Origin: an uncultured Eubacteriales bacterium
GTDB lineage: Bacteria; Bacillota; Clostridia; Christensenellales; Aristaeellaceae
NCBI GenBank assembly: GCA_900553295.1
Contig: USCR01000011.1
Span: forward strand, 1-30,047
Length of the DNA: 30,047 nucleotides
Direction of reading: 5' to 3'
The notes beneath the pieces are model-generated. The model saw only the letters and a list, made by a program, of their open reading frames with translations. It had not been told where the DNA came from and ran no database searches. How positions within the stretch are numbered: position 1 is the first letter of the stretch; every line of letters begins with the position of its first letter. Positions 22,910 to 30,047 of the stretch are shown here, piece after piece. The translations under genes were made by a program, and so were the position numbers.

Positions 22910-24193
22910 ATGAATCAATACGCAAGCATGATCCGTAAATTGAAGACGGCCCCCGTGATGGAACAGCTAAGTCGCCTGTACGGCAACCGCGATGGGATGC
23001 TTGTGGAGCAGACCGCACGCTACATCTCCCTGCTCAAGCGTCATGAAGAAACTTTTAACAGTGGCGATGGCCCCGTTTTTCTGATCAGTGCGCCGGGCCG
23101 TACAGAGATTGGCGGTAACCATACGGATCACAACCGTGGCAAAGTATTGGCAGCCGCTGTGAACCTGGACACGGTTTCCGCCGTTTCCGCCCGCAAGGAT
23201 ATGACCGTCCACCTGCATAGCGATGGTTACCCGGCCCTGGTGCTGGATCTTTCCGAGCTCACCCCGCAGCCTGCCGAAAAAGGCACCACCGCTGCTTTGA
23301 TCCGCGGCGTAGCCGAGCGCATGCAGCAGCTTGGCTACAAAATTGGTGGCTTTGACGCGGTGGTTACGTCCAACGTATCTTCCGGCAGCGGTTTAAGCTC
23401 CTCAGCCGCCTTTGAAGTGCTTACCTGCGCTATTCTGGACAAGCTGTACAACGGCTGGTCCATTGACTACAAGCTTCGGGCCCAGATATCCCAGTATGCG
23501 GAAAACGTGCACTTTGGCAAGCCCAGCGGCCTGTTGGATCAGATGGCTTCCGCGGCGGGCGGCCTGGTGTTCATTGACTTCAAGACGGACGATCCTGTGG
23601 TGCGCCCCCTGAACTATGATTTCTCCAAGAAGGGCTATGCCCTGGCCGTGGTGAATACCGGCGGTAGCCATGCGGATCTGACGGATGACTATGCGGCCAT
23701 TCCCAGGGAAATGAAGCAAGTGGCGGCCTGCTTTGACGAAGAATGCCTGCGCCGGGTCCGTCCGGAACAGATCACCCAGGAGCTTCCCCGCTTGCGCAGC
23801 AAGGTATCCGACCGCGCCATTATGCGCGCTATCCATTTTTTCCAGGAGAACAAGCGCGTGGTGCAGGAAGCGGAGGCGCTGTACCGGGACGATCTGCCCG
23901 CCTTCTTTGAGTCCATTATTGCCAGCGGACGTTCCAGCTTCATGTATCTGCAAAATGTGTATGCCCGCCCGGACGATCAGTCTCTCTCCCTGGCGCTGTG
24001 CCTAGCGGAGGAGCGCCTGCAGGGAAAGGGCGCATGGCGCATTCATGGAGGTGGATTTGCTGGCACGACGCTGAATTTCGTCCCCATGACTGAATTGCCG
24101 GGCTTCATCGAAGAGATGGAGGGCGTATTCGGTACGCATAAATGCCAGGTGCTGGATATTCGCCCCGAAGGCGCAGCCTGCCTGGAACTGTAA
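22910..24193 (+). CDS. galK: Galactokinase-family GHMP sugar kinase
   Basis: GHMP kinase of 427 residues, about 45 longer than E. coli GalK because of an N-terminal extension. Seen: the galactokinase signature as APGRTEIGGNHTDHN (residues 61-75), the GHMP ATP loop SSGSGLSSSAAFEV, the catalytic aspartate in SGLLDQMASA, and motif 3 HGGGFAGTTLNFV. In the signature the usual glutamate of GEHTD is Asn70. That glutamate contacts the sugar in known galactokinases, so the substrate could be galactose or a related sugar. ATG 22910 is preceded by a GGAGAG. It lies downstream of the solute-binding protein gene, probably in the same transcript, and is followed by a strong terminator. Confidence 0.85.
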   Translation: MNQYASMIRKLKTAPVMEQLSRLYGNRDGMLVEQTARYISLLKRHEETFNSGDGPVFLISAPGRTEIGGNHTDHNRGKVLAAAVNLDTVSAVSARKDMTVHLHSDGYPALVLDLSELTPQPAEKGTTAALIRGVAERMQQLGYKIGGFDAVVTSNVSSGSGLSSSAAFEVLTCAILDKLYNGWSIDYKLRAQISQYAENVHFGKPSGLLDQMASAAGGLVFIDFKTDDPVVRPLNYDFSKKGYALAVVNTGGSHADLTDDYAAIPREMKQVAACFDEECLRRVRPEQITQELPRLRSKVSDRAIMRAIHFFQENKRVVQEAEALYRDDLPAFFESIIASGRSSFMYLQNVYARPDDQSLSLALCLAEERLQGKGAWRIHGGGFAGTTLNFVPMTELPGFIEEMEGVFGTHKCQVLDIRPEGAACLEL

Positions 24194-24243
24194 CGCCCCA
24201 GTGACCATTCCATGACCATTCACAGAGAGCGGCATCTGAATGT

Positions 24244-24287
24244 TCCTTTCCATGGGGGACGGCCTCCCATGGAAAGGAGCGTTTTTT
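24244..24287 (+). terminator. Terminator of the solute-binding protein-galactokinase unit
   Basis: CCTTTCCATGGG pairs with CCCATGGAAAGG around a 9-nt loop and is followed by AGCGTTTTTT. It is a textbook intrinsic terminator 50 bp after the galactokinase stop. Confidence 0.9.
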
Positions 24288-24364
24288 CGTCTCTGCGGCA
24301 GCCATTTCACGCGGCAAGGCGGACGCATTTCCGCTGGCCCCGCCCACGGTACGGCACGGTTTGC

Positions 24365-24393
24365 TTGCCTTCATACGTTAAATGTTGTACAAT
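24365..24393 (+). promoter_or_regulatory. Promoter upstream of the DUF3298-like gene
   Basis: TTGCCT (24365-24370), a 17-bp spacer and TACAAT (24388-24393), 25 bp before the chosen start codon at 24418. It probably serves ftsK as well, since only 24 bp separate the two genes. Confidence 0.6.
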
Positions 24394-24417
24394 AAAATCT
24401 CAATGGAGGTATTCGAC

Positions 24418-25575
24418 ATGATGAAATGCAGGCAAATGTTCGCCATACTGCTGATGCTGTCGCTGCTGTGTATTCCATCCGCACTGGGGGAAGAAGTTCC
24501 CTCGCTGCTCCACCAGCAGGTGGACGCGGCTGCCGGCAGCGTCAGCTATCCGCAGGTAACCGGCATGAGCGACGCTGTATACCAGCAGCAGGCCAATGCC
24601 GCCATTCTCGCGGCGGGTGACGTGGAGGCACGCATTACCCGGTTGCAGAGCCTGAGCGCCGATTCTGTGGGACTAACGCAAACCTATGAAGCGCTGCTGG
24701 CCGGGGACGTGCTCAGCGTTGCATTTTCTGCCCAGGGTGCGTTGCGTGACAGCGGATTCACCCATCAGTGGTCCACGGTAAACCTGGATCTAACCACCGG
24801 CGAAGTCATCACCCTGGCCGATCTGTTCACAGATGAAGCAGCGGCACGTCAGGCTATCCTGGATTACATGGAACAGCAGGTGGCCCCGGAGTTGTCTGCA
24901 CACCTGGAAGCGGGGCAGCTGGCTCCCCTGCCGGAGACTTTCGCACTGAGCCAAGTGGGGATTACCTTTTATTACGACCTGGATCGCTTTACCACCCTCA
25001 GCGGCAAGGCCGGGAAAATTACCCTGCTGTATACGGAGCTGCGGGATCTGCTGAAGCTGGGCGAAGGTACGGTGCTCACCCGCTTGGGCGCTGAGGAAGC
25101 CCTCACCTTGAACGCGCAAAGCGCTGAAAAGATCCGCGCTGCTGTGGAAGCCGGACAAATTCCTGGTATCCCCGCCGTGGTAGGCGAACAGCTCACCGCG
25201 TTGATTGAACGTTATCCCTTGCGCCTGGACCCGGATTACTTCCCCGGGGGACGGTTCTTCCACCTGGAGGATGATGCATTCCGCGGGGCTTATGTGCTCA
25301 CCGACGCGCTGCTGGAAACCTGGGACCACAGTGTGGTGCAAGGTATCCGCACAGACCGTGCCAACTTCTACGGCCTGTGTACGGATGTAACCACCCAAGC
25401 GGAATGGCGTGCCGTCCTGGGTGAACCGGATGCCTCCGTGGACATCAACGAGGACGACGCCTATTCCTATTATTTGGATGTTGGCACCAGCGATTACTAT
25501 AACATTGGCGAGCATCAGCTTCGCCTCCACGCAGATGCCAACGGCATTTTGCAAAGCATATTCGTAACGCAATAA
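24418..25575 (+). CDS. Exported DUF3298/RsiV-like protein
   Basis: Secreted or wall-side protein of 385 residues. Seen: a signal peptide (MMKCRQMF, a hydrophobic core, SALG-EE cleavage near residue 24), an N-terminal region resembling DUF4163, then the DUF3298 signature STVNLDLTTGEVITLADLF followed by GITFYYDLDRFTT and LYTELRDLL. This resembles the extracellular part of the anti-sigma factor RsiV, which in Bacillus binds lysozyme. No anti-sigma or membrane helix is attached here, so a signalling role is not shown. A further approximately 130-residue C-terminal region is unassigned. The ATG follows GGAGG at 8 bp. It lies 24 bp upstream of ftsK. Confidence 0.75.
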   Translation: MMKCRQMFAILLMLSLLCIPSALGEEVPSLLHQQVDAAAGSVSYPQVTGMSDAVYQQQANAAILAAGDVEARITRLQSLSADSVGLTQTYEALLAGDVLSVAFSAQGALRDSGFTHQWSTVNLDLTTGEVITLADLFTDEAAARQAILDYMEQQVAPELSAHLEAGQLAPLPETFALSQVGITFYYDLDRFTTLSGKAGKITLLYTELRDLLKLGEGTVLTRLGAEEALTLNAQSAEKIRAAVEAGQIPGIPAVVGEQLTALIERYPLRLDPDYFPGGRFFHLEDDAFRGAYVLTDALLETWDHSVVQGIRTDRANFYGLCTDVTTQAEWRAVLGEPDASVDINEDDAYSYYLDVGTSDYYNIGEHQLRLHADANGILQSIFVTQ

Positions 25576-25599
25576 ACCTTGCAGGAGGGACACACACCC

Positions 25600-28500
25600 A
25601 TGGCGGCACAGAAAAAAGCGCAAAAGAAAAAAACTCAGCCCCAGTGGAGCAGCGACCAGCTATTGATCCGCTATTTGCTAGGGCTGACGTTGGTCGCCCT
25701 GGGCGTATTGATTTTTCTATCCGTGGCTCTGTCCATGAGCGGAGCCGTTTTTGCGGGTACCCGGCAAATCTGCTATGGACTGGCAGGAAGTCTGGCCTTT
25801 TTGCTGCCGGTTATCCCCATTTGGGGCGGTGTACTGGTGATTCTGTCCACGCGGGTGAAGCCCTCCCTGCGCGCATGGAGTTTGGCCGTACTCATGTACC
25901 TGCTGGCGCTGAACCTGGTGAACCTTCTTTCCACCACCGGTTCCCCGGCTACTTCGCTGATGGGCTACATCCGGCAAATGAACCTGACGAAGAGCTACAT
26001 TTCTGCTCCGGATGCCTATGAGGCCTTCCTGGGGCAGGCCTACAACGCCGGGGCAAGCAGCCGCATGGGTGGCGGATTGCTGGGCATGCTGCTCAGCTGG
26101 CCACTATGGAAAGCGCTGGGCATTGTGGGGGGTGTAATCGTCAGCATACTGGCGCTGATCGGCTGCGCCATACTGCTCTTCCATTTGGACATGAAGGGGC
26201 TGATTGCCAAGCTGCGCCATCAAAACCAGCAGCATAAGCAGGAGCAGCAGGAACAGCAGCGAATGCTGACCCAGCGTGAGCTGAACTATCTGCGCCAGCA
26301 GGAGGTTGCCCGGCAGCAGGCCGCCCGGCAACCGGCGGTACCCATCCAGACCGGCCAATATCCTCCCGCGCAGCAGGCTGCCGGCACCTCCTCCCCCATG
26401 CAGCCGTCCTGGCCGGGATATGGGCAGGGCACGCAGCCTCTCTCCCCCACCGGCGGCTATTATCCGCAGGGCCAGCCCAGCAATGGGAGGGAGTATCCAG
26501 GCACTGCCCGCCAGGAGCCGGTGTATACCGGCGGCTTCGCTCCCCAGGAACCCTATCAGGTGGATTATGCGCCCATGCAGGGGGGATATCTTTACGAGGA
26601 ATATGCGGATCAGCGCCAGCTGAATACCGTCAACGCAGAAGGCAAGCGGCCCAAAAAGTCCAAGATATTCGGCCGAAAGGCGGACCGCGCCGCGGCCGAT
26701 GCGCCCGACGCTACGCCCGTGCAGGAGTCTGCGTGGCCGCCGGTTGCCCCTGAGGAGGAGGAAGCCCCCTGGGAGCCTACCCCCTGGCAGCCCCCTGCGG
26801 CAAATGATGCTGCTTCCGTGCCTTCCCAGCCCGCGCCCGAGCCCGTGGCCGAGGCGCCCATTACCCATCGCCTTCATGCCATGCAGCAGGCAACCACGGA
26901 GGCCATTCCGCAGGAGCCTTACCTGGCCCCTGTGGCCCAGGTGGAGCCGCCGCAGCCTCCTGTAGGCCAGGCCACGCAGCCCACGGTGCAGCAGCAGGAA
27001 ACGCGCCTGCAGGGCCGTTTCCAGCAGGATGCGCCTGCAACCTCAGCCACCATGCGTGTACCGGTTCTCCAGCAGGAGAAGCGTCCGCAGGAGGTTTGGG
27101 ATCCTGAGCTTAAGCTGCCCCCTCGACGGGAGGGGATGGAGGCCGCGCCCGCTGAAGCGGCGCCTGCTCCCATCCCCTATGTGTACCCCAGCCTGGCGCT
27201 ATTAAAAACCCCTGCGCCGCCGAATCCTGCCGGCCAGGAGGAGGATGCTTTCCGCTCCCAGCGCCTGGAAGAGACCCTCAAGTCCTTCAAGATTCCCGCC
27301 CGGGTGCGCCACGTAACCCACGGCCCCGCCATCTCCCGCTTTGAGCTGGAAATGGCCGCAGGCATCAAGGTAAACAAGGTCACGGAGCTGGACCGGAACA
27401 TCGCCATGAACATGGAGGTGAAATCCGTCCGTATTGAAGCGCCCATCCCCGGCAAGTCCCTGGTAGGGGTGGAGGTTCCCAACAAGACCGTCACGCCCGT
27501 CACCCTGCGGGAAGTGCTGGAAACCCGGGAGATGAAGGAGCTTTCCTCTCCCCTGGGGGTGGCACTGGGCAAGGATATTGCCGGCTTGCCCATCGTATGC
27601 GATCTGGCGCGCATGCCTCACCTGCTGATTGCCGGTGCCACAGGCAGCGGTAAATCCGTGTGCGTGAACGCCATGATCAACTCCATTCTCTTCCGTTCTT
27701 CCCCCGAACAGGTGCGCATGATTTTGGTGGACCCCAAGGTGGTTGAGCTGCAATGTTACAACGGCATCCCTCATCTGCTCATCCCCGTGGTCAGCGACCC
27801 CCACAAGGCGGCAGGCGCCCTGAGCTGGGCGGTAACGGAAATGATGGAGCGTTACCAAAAGTTCACCGACCGGGGCGTGCGGGAAATCACCGGATACAAC
27901 GCGGCGCTGGAGGAGGGCGAGCAGCCCATGCCCCGCATTCTGATCGTGATTGACGAGCTGGCCGACCTGATGATGAGCTGCAAGAAAGAGGTGGAAGAGT
28001 ACATCTGCCGCCTGGCACAGCTGGCCCGGGCCGCGGGCATCCACCTGGTGGTTGCCACCCAGCGCCCCTCTGTGGACGTGATTACCGGACTGATTAAGGC
28101 CAACATTCCCAGCCGCATTGCCTTTAAGGTATCCAGCAATGTGGACAGCCGCACCATCCTGGACCGTAACGGCGCAGAGAAGCTGCTCGGGTACGGCGAC
28201 ATGCTCTACCTGCCCAATGGGGAATTCACCCCCATTCGTGTACAGGGCTGCTTCCTCACCGACAGCGAGGTAAACCGGGTGACCGACTTCATTCGCCAGC
28301 ACAGCCACGCGGATTACGATCCCGATGTGTTGGAAACCCTGGAGCGCAGCGGCGCAGAAGAGGACGGCGGCGCGGATATCGTGGATGCAGGCAACACTAC
28401 GGAGGGTGTGGACCCGCTCCTGTCCGAAGCCATCGAAATGGCCATCATGGACGGGCAAACCTCCATTTCCATGCTCCAGCGCCGTCTGCGCATTGGCTAC

Positions 28501-28626
28501 GCCCGTGCCGGACGGTTGATTGACGAAATGACCCGCCGTGGTGTAATCAGCTCCGCCGCCGGCGCCAAGCCCCGCCAGGTGCTGATCTCCCGGGAGCAAT
28601 TTGAACAGATGAGCTTTGACGACTAA
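25600..28626 (+). CDS. ftsK: FtsK/SpoIIIE-family DNA translocase
   Basis: Septal DNA pump that moves chromosome ends during division or forespore formation. The protein is 1008 residues, longer than SpoIIIE (787). Seen: four membrane helices in the first 200 residues, and a long low-complexity linker rich in Gln, Pro and Ala (about 205-540). The motor domain follows with GATGSGKS Walker A at residues 679-686 and ILIVIDE Walker B with Asp785/Glu786. The C-terminal gamma winged helix (about 945-1005) has the SISMLQRRLRIGYARAGRLI recognition motif. ATG 25600 follows AGGAGG at 11 bp; an in-frame TTG at 25579 lies before that site. Whether it acts as FtsK or SpoIIIE cannot be decided from sequence. 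Confidence 0.95.
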   Translation: MAAQKKAQKKKTQPQWSSDQLLIRYLLGLTLVALGVLIFLSVALSMSGAVFAGTRQICYGLAGSLAFLLPVIPIWGGVLVILSTRVKPSLRAWSLAVLMYLLALNLVNLLSTTGSPATSLMGYIRQMNLTKSYISAPDAYEAFLGQAYNAGASSRMGGGLLGMLLSWPLWKALGIVGGVIVSILALIGCAILLFHLDMKGLIAKLRHQNQQHKQEQQEQQRMLTQRELNYLRQQEVARQQAARQPAVPIQTGQYPPAQQAAGTSSPMQPSWPGYGQGTQPLSPTGGYYPQGQPSNGREYPGTARQEPVYTGGFAPQEPYQVDYAPMQGGYLYEEYADQRQLNTVNAEGKRPKKSKIFGRKADRAAADAPDATPVQESAWPPVAPEEEEAPWEPTPWQPPAANDAASVPSQPAPEPVAEAPITHRLHAMQQATTEAIPQEPYLAPVAQVEPPQPPVGQATQPTVQQQETRLQGRFQQDAPATSATMRVPVLQQEKRPQEVWDPELKLPPRREGMEAAPAEAAPAPIPYVYPSLALLKTPAPPNPAGQEEDAFRSQRLEETLKSFKIPARVRHVTHGPAISRFELEMAAGIKVNKVTELDRNIAMNMEVKSVRIEAPIPGKSLVGVEVPNKTVTPVTLREVLETREMKELSSPLGVALGKDIAGLPIVCDLARMPHLLIAGATGSGKSVCVNAMINSILFRSSPEQVRMILVDPKVVELQCYNGIPHLLIPVVSDPHKAAGALSWAVTEMMERYQKFTDRGVREITGYNAALEEGEQPMPRILIVIDELADLMMSCKKEVEEYICRLAQLARAAGIHLVVATQRPSVDVITGLIKANIPSRIAFKVSSNVDSRTILDRNGAEKLLGYGDMLYLPNGEFTPIRVQGCFLTDSEVNRVTDFIRQHSHADYDPDVLETLERSGAEEDGGADIVDAGNTTEGVDPLLSEAIEMAIMDGQTSISMLQRRLRIGYARAGRLIDEMTRRGVISSAAGAKPRQVLISREQFEQMSFDD

Positions 28627-28632
28627 AGAGCA

Positions 28633-28687
28633 GGGGAAGCCCCGGAGCACGGCCATGATGCCGTCTCCTGAGGCCTCCCCCTTTTTT
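28633..28687 (+). terminator. Terminator of ftsK
   Basis: Long hairpin: GGGGAAGCC with GGCCTCCCC and an inner GCACGGC/GCCGT stem, ending in CTTTTTT. It sits 7 bp past the ftsK stop and lies against the 3' end of the convergent ArsC/Spx-like gene. Confidence 0.85.
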
Positions 28688-28694
28688 ATGTTTT

Positions 28695-29048
28695 TTATTT
28701 GGAAAGCAAGGCGTCCCACTCCGCCTGCCTGAATCCCACCAGAACCGCGTCCTCCGTTACCAGAATCGGGCGCTTGACCAGCATGCCATCGGAGGCCAGC
28801 AGGGCGTACTGCTCCGCCTGGGTCATGTCCGGCAGCTTTTTCGACAGGGACAGGGCGCGGTAGAGCTGGCCGCTGGTGTTGAAGAATTTTTTCAGGGGCA
28901 GGGCGCTGGCCTGGTGCCAGGTTTCCAGCTCCTGCAGGGTGGGGTTGTCCTCCTTGATGTCCCGCTGGGTGTAGGCGATGCCCTGTTCATCCAGCCATTT
29001 CTGGGCCTTTTTGCAGGTGGAACACCGGGAATAACAGAGAAACAGCAT
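28695..29048 (-). CDS. ArsC/Spx-family thioredoxin-fold protein
   Basis: Small cytoplasmic protein of 117 residues, the standard length. Seen: the redox pair CSTC at Cys9-Cys12 in YSRCSTCKKAQKWL, the IKEDNPTLQEL segment, LKKFFNTSG, and the conserved KRPILV near residue 92. These fit the arsenate-reductase-like YffB/YusI/MgsR branch; Spx itself is the regulator of the same fold, and the sequence alone does not settle enzyme versus RNA-polymerase-binding regulator. AGGAGG lies 7 bp before the ATG. It has its own promoter (29102-29130) and is convergent with ftsK. Confidence 0.85.
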   Translation of the reverse strand: MLFLCYSRCSTCKKAQKWLDEQGIAYTQRDIKEDNPTLQELETWHQASALPLKKFFNTSGQLYRALSLSKKLPDMTQAEQYALLASDGMLVKRPILVTEDAVLVGFRQAEWDALLSK

Positions 29049-29101
29049 GGTTTTATCCTCCTATGAACGTGAATGGTCTCTTCTGAGATTCTTGAGATTC
29101 T

Positions 29102-29130
29102 ATCATATCGAAGTGCGGCCGGAATTGCAA
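29102..29130 (-). promoter_or_regulatory. Promoter of the ArsC/Spx-like gene
   Basis: Minus-strand TTGCAA (29125-29130), a 17-bp spacer and TATGAT (29102-29107), 53 bp before the start. A short tandem GAGATTCT repeat (29083-29101) lies just downstream of the -10 box. Confidence 0.6.
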
Positions 29131-29200
29131 GACCGGGCGGACGGGAAGGGGCCGCCCCATAGGAGGTCGTCACAGAGCAAACGAAAGGAGAGCGCGTGCA

Positions 29201-29818
29201 ATGCAGGTAGAACAGTATGTCATGGCCTATGAGGTGGAACAGGACCGGCTCCGTGCCCTGCTGCCGGCGGGATTTGTCTCCCTGCGGCCTGTGCTGCGGA
29301 TCAACGGTGAAATCCGGCGGGGACCGGAAGAGACAGCCTATCTGGAGCTGAATACCCCTGTGGAGGGGCATGGGAAACGGGGCTGGCTGAATGTGGGGCA
29401 CTGGGACAGCCGGACGGCGGAGCTGTCCTATGCCCGAGAGGGAAAAACCGTCACCTTCGCCGCCCCCTTTCTCACTATCTCCTTTGCGGCGGTTGGGGTG
29501 GAGGGCGGGTGCCCTGCGGAACGGGACAACGAGGGGTGCTTCTTTCTGGGGGAGACCCTGTCTTTTCGGCCCAGCCAGCCTGGAAACAGCCACAAGGAAT
29601 TTTGTGACTGTGTCTTTGCTTGGCAGTTTTCTCCGGGGGACGCCCAGGGCGCCAGCCAGGGGAAAACCCTACCCGCCTTTGCAACAGCTCCCCGGAAGAC
29701 GTATGAAAAGCGCGCCCTCTCCCCGGAAAACGCGGCGGCCATTCCCTGCCGGCAGGTGCTGGGGTCCTATGTGGTTCGGTGGGAGCGGGGGGAGGACCCG
29801 TCGGAGCAGGGGTCCTGA
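29201..29818 (+). CDS. Unrecognised protein, possibly acetoacetate decarboxylase-like fold
   Basis: Protein of 205 residues without signal peptide or membrane helix. The beginning EQDRLRALLPAGFVSLRPVL and the pattern of beta strands with TAYLELNTPVE and VGVEGGCPAERDNEGCFFL give a vague resemblance to acetoacetate decarboxylase/DUF2071-type folds, which also open with a segment on leaving or crossing a size threshold; I could not confirm it. The ATG follows AAAGGAG at about 11 bp. Codon use is rich in CGG and GGG, unlike the ftsK region, which prefers CGC and GGC. Its 3' end overlaps the convergent GyrI-like gene by 52 bp. Confidence 0.7.
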   Translation: MQVEQYVMAYEVEQDRLRALLPAGFVSLRPVLRINGEIRRGPEETAYLELNTPVEGHGKRGWLNVGHWDSRTAELSYAREGKTVTFAAPFLTISFAAVGVEGGCPAERDNEGCFFLGETLSFRPSQPGNSHKEFCDCVFAWQFSPGDAQGASQGKTLPAFATAPRKTYEKRALSPENAAAIPCRQVLGSYVVRWERGEDPSEQGS

Positions 29819-30047
29819 ACGGGGATCTCGATTTGGGTGATATAGTCCTCGTCCTGCTGGATCACCAGCTCATTGACGCCCTTTTCATAGGCGAAACCGG
29901 TCAGGGTCAGCTCGTGGTCCCGGGCATAGGCCAGAATGGCCTCGTACTTGGCGGGAAGTCCCTGCCAGGGTCCCTGGTAATAGGCCAGAAGATACCGCCC
30001 TTTGGGACGCCGGTGCAGCCCCGTCCGGCGGGTGGTTTCCTCGTACC
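29767..30047 (-). CDS. GyrI-like effector-binding protein, C-terminal part (cut by window edge)
   Basis: Open minus-strand frame of 92 codons running off the window; its stop is the TAG at 29767-29769. The product contains GRYLLAYYQGPWQGLPAKYE, then YARDHELTLTGFAYEK, and DEDYITQIEIPV near the end. This is the C-terminal pattern of GyrI-like small-molecule-binding domains, as found after the helix-turn-helix of MerR or AraC regulators such as BmrR/BltR. The DNA-binding half, if any, lies outside the window. The last 52 bp overlap the convergent 205-residue gene. Confidence 0.75.
   Translation of the reverse strand, partial: YEETTRRTGLHRRPKGRYLLAYYQGPWQGLPAKYEAILAYARDHELTLTGFAYEKGVNELVIQQDEDYITQIEIPVQDPCSDGSSPRSHRTT

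Noticed and set aside
24212..24421. 69-codon frame between the galactokinase and DUF3298-like genes
   Set aside because: It runs through the terminator and the promoter and has no ribosome binding site.
1..30047. CRISPR arrays, tRNA or rRNA genes, insertion sequences, prophage genes, riboswitches
   Set aside because: No regularly spaced repeats, cloverleaf-like sequences, transposase or phage motifs, or long structured leaders were found by reading; a covariance-model scan was not possible here.

Overview
The window is GC-rich and densely coded. It looks like the chromosome of a Bacillota member of class Clostridia: it carries HPr kinase, a SpoIIP-like sporulation hydrolase, an FtsK/SpoIIIE translocase, an alr-folate ligase-rsmD-coaD run, strong GGAGG ribosome binding sites and TTGACA/TATAAT-type promoters. 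A gut lineage is plausible but is only an inference. I saw no rRNA, tRNA, CRISPR array, insertion sequence or prophage.

Layout. (1) 83-5327, minus strand: a five-gene operon from its own promoter (5299-5327) to a terminator (81-107): a membrane NDP-sugar dehydratase/epimerase, tadA, a Cof-type HAD phosphatase, hprK and a ROK glucokinase. (2) 5397-7113, plus strand: pyrG alone, with an almost perfect promoter and its own terminator. The protein has lost the glutaminase nucleophile cysteine. (3) 7122-8908, minus strand: a SpoIIP-like protein with a C-terminal membrane anchor, translationally coupled to a DUF1614-like polytopic membrane protein. (4) 9240-11530, plus strand: a monocistronic 731-residue coiled-coil protein I do not recognise. 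(5) 11762-16025, minus strand: a six-gene operon (alanine racemase, 5-formyltetrahydrofolate cyclo-ligase, an unknown membrane protein, rsmD, coaD, a DivIVA/ATPase-subunit-like coiled-coil protein). (6) 16026-18552: a YkvI-like membrane protein (minus) divergent from an FAD oxidoreductase with a C-terminal Rieske domain (plus). (7) 18720-24287: a class A penicillin-binding protein (minus) divergent from an exported solute-binding protein followed by a galactokinase-family gene (plus). (8) 24365-28687, plus strand: an exported DUF3298/RsiV-like protein and ftsK. (9) 28695-30047: an ArsC/Spx-family protein, an unrecognised 205-residue protein and the 3' end of a GyrI-like effector-binding gene cut by the window edge.

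Most genes are housekeeping: nucleotide, cofactor, cell wall, translation and DNA segregation functions. HPr kinase and glucokinase in one transcript link sugar phosphorylation to carbon-catabolite control. The most notable observations are the glutaminase-dead CTP synthase (probably ammonia-dependent), the orphan 731-residue protein, the unusual topology of the SpoIIP-like protein, and a sharp change of codon composition inside the NDP-sugar dehydratase gene near 3660, which could be a recombination junction or an assembly chimera.
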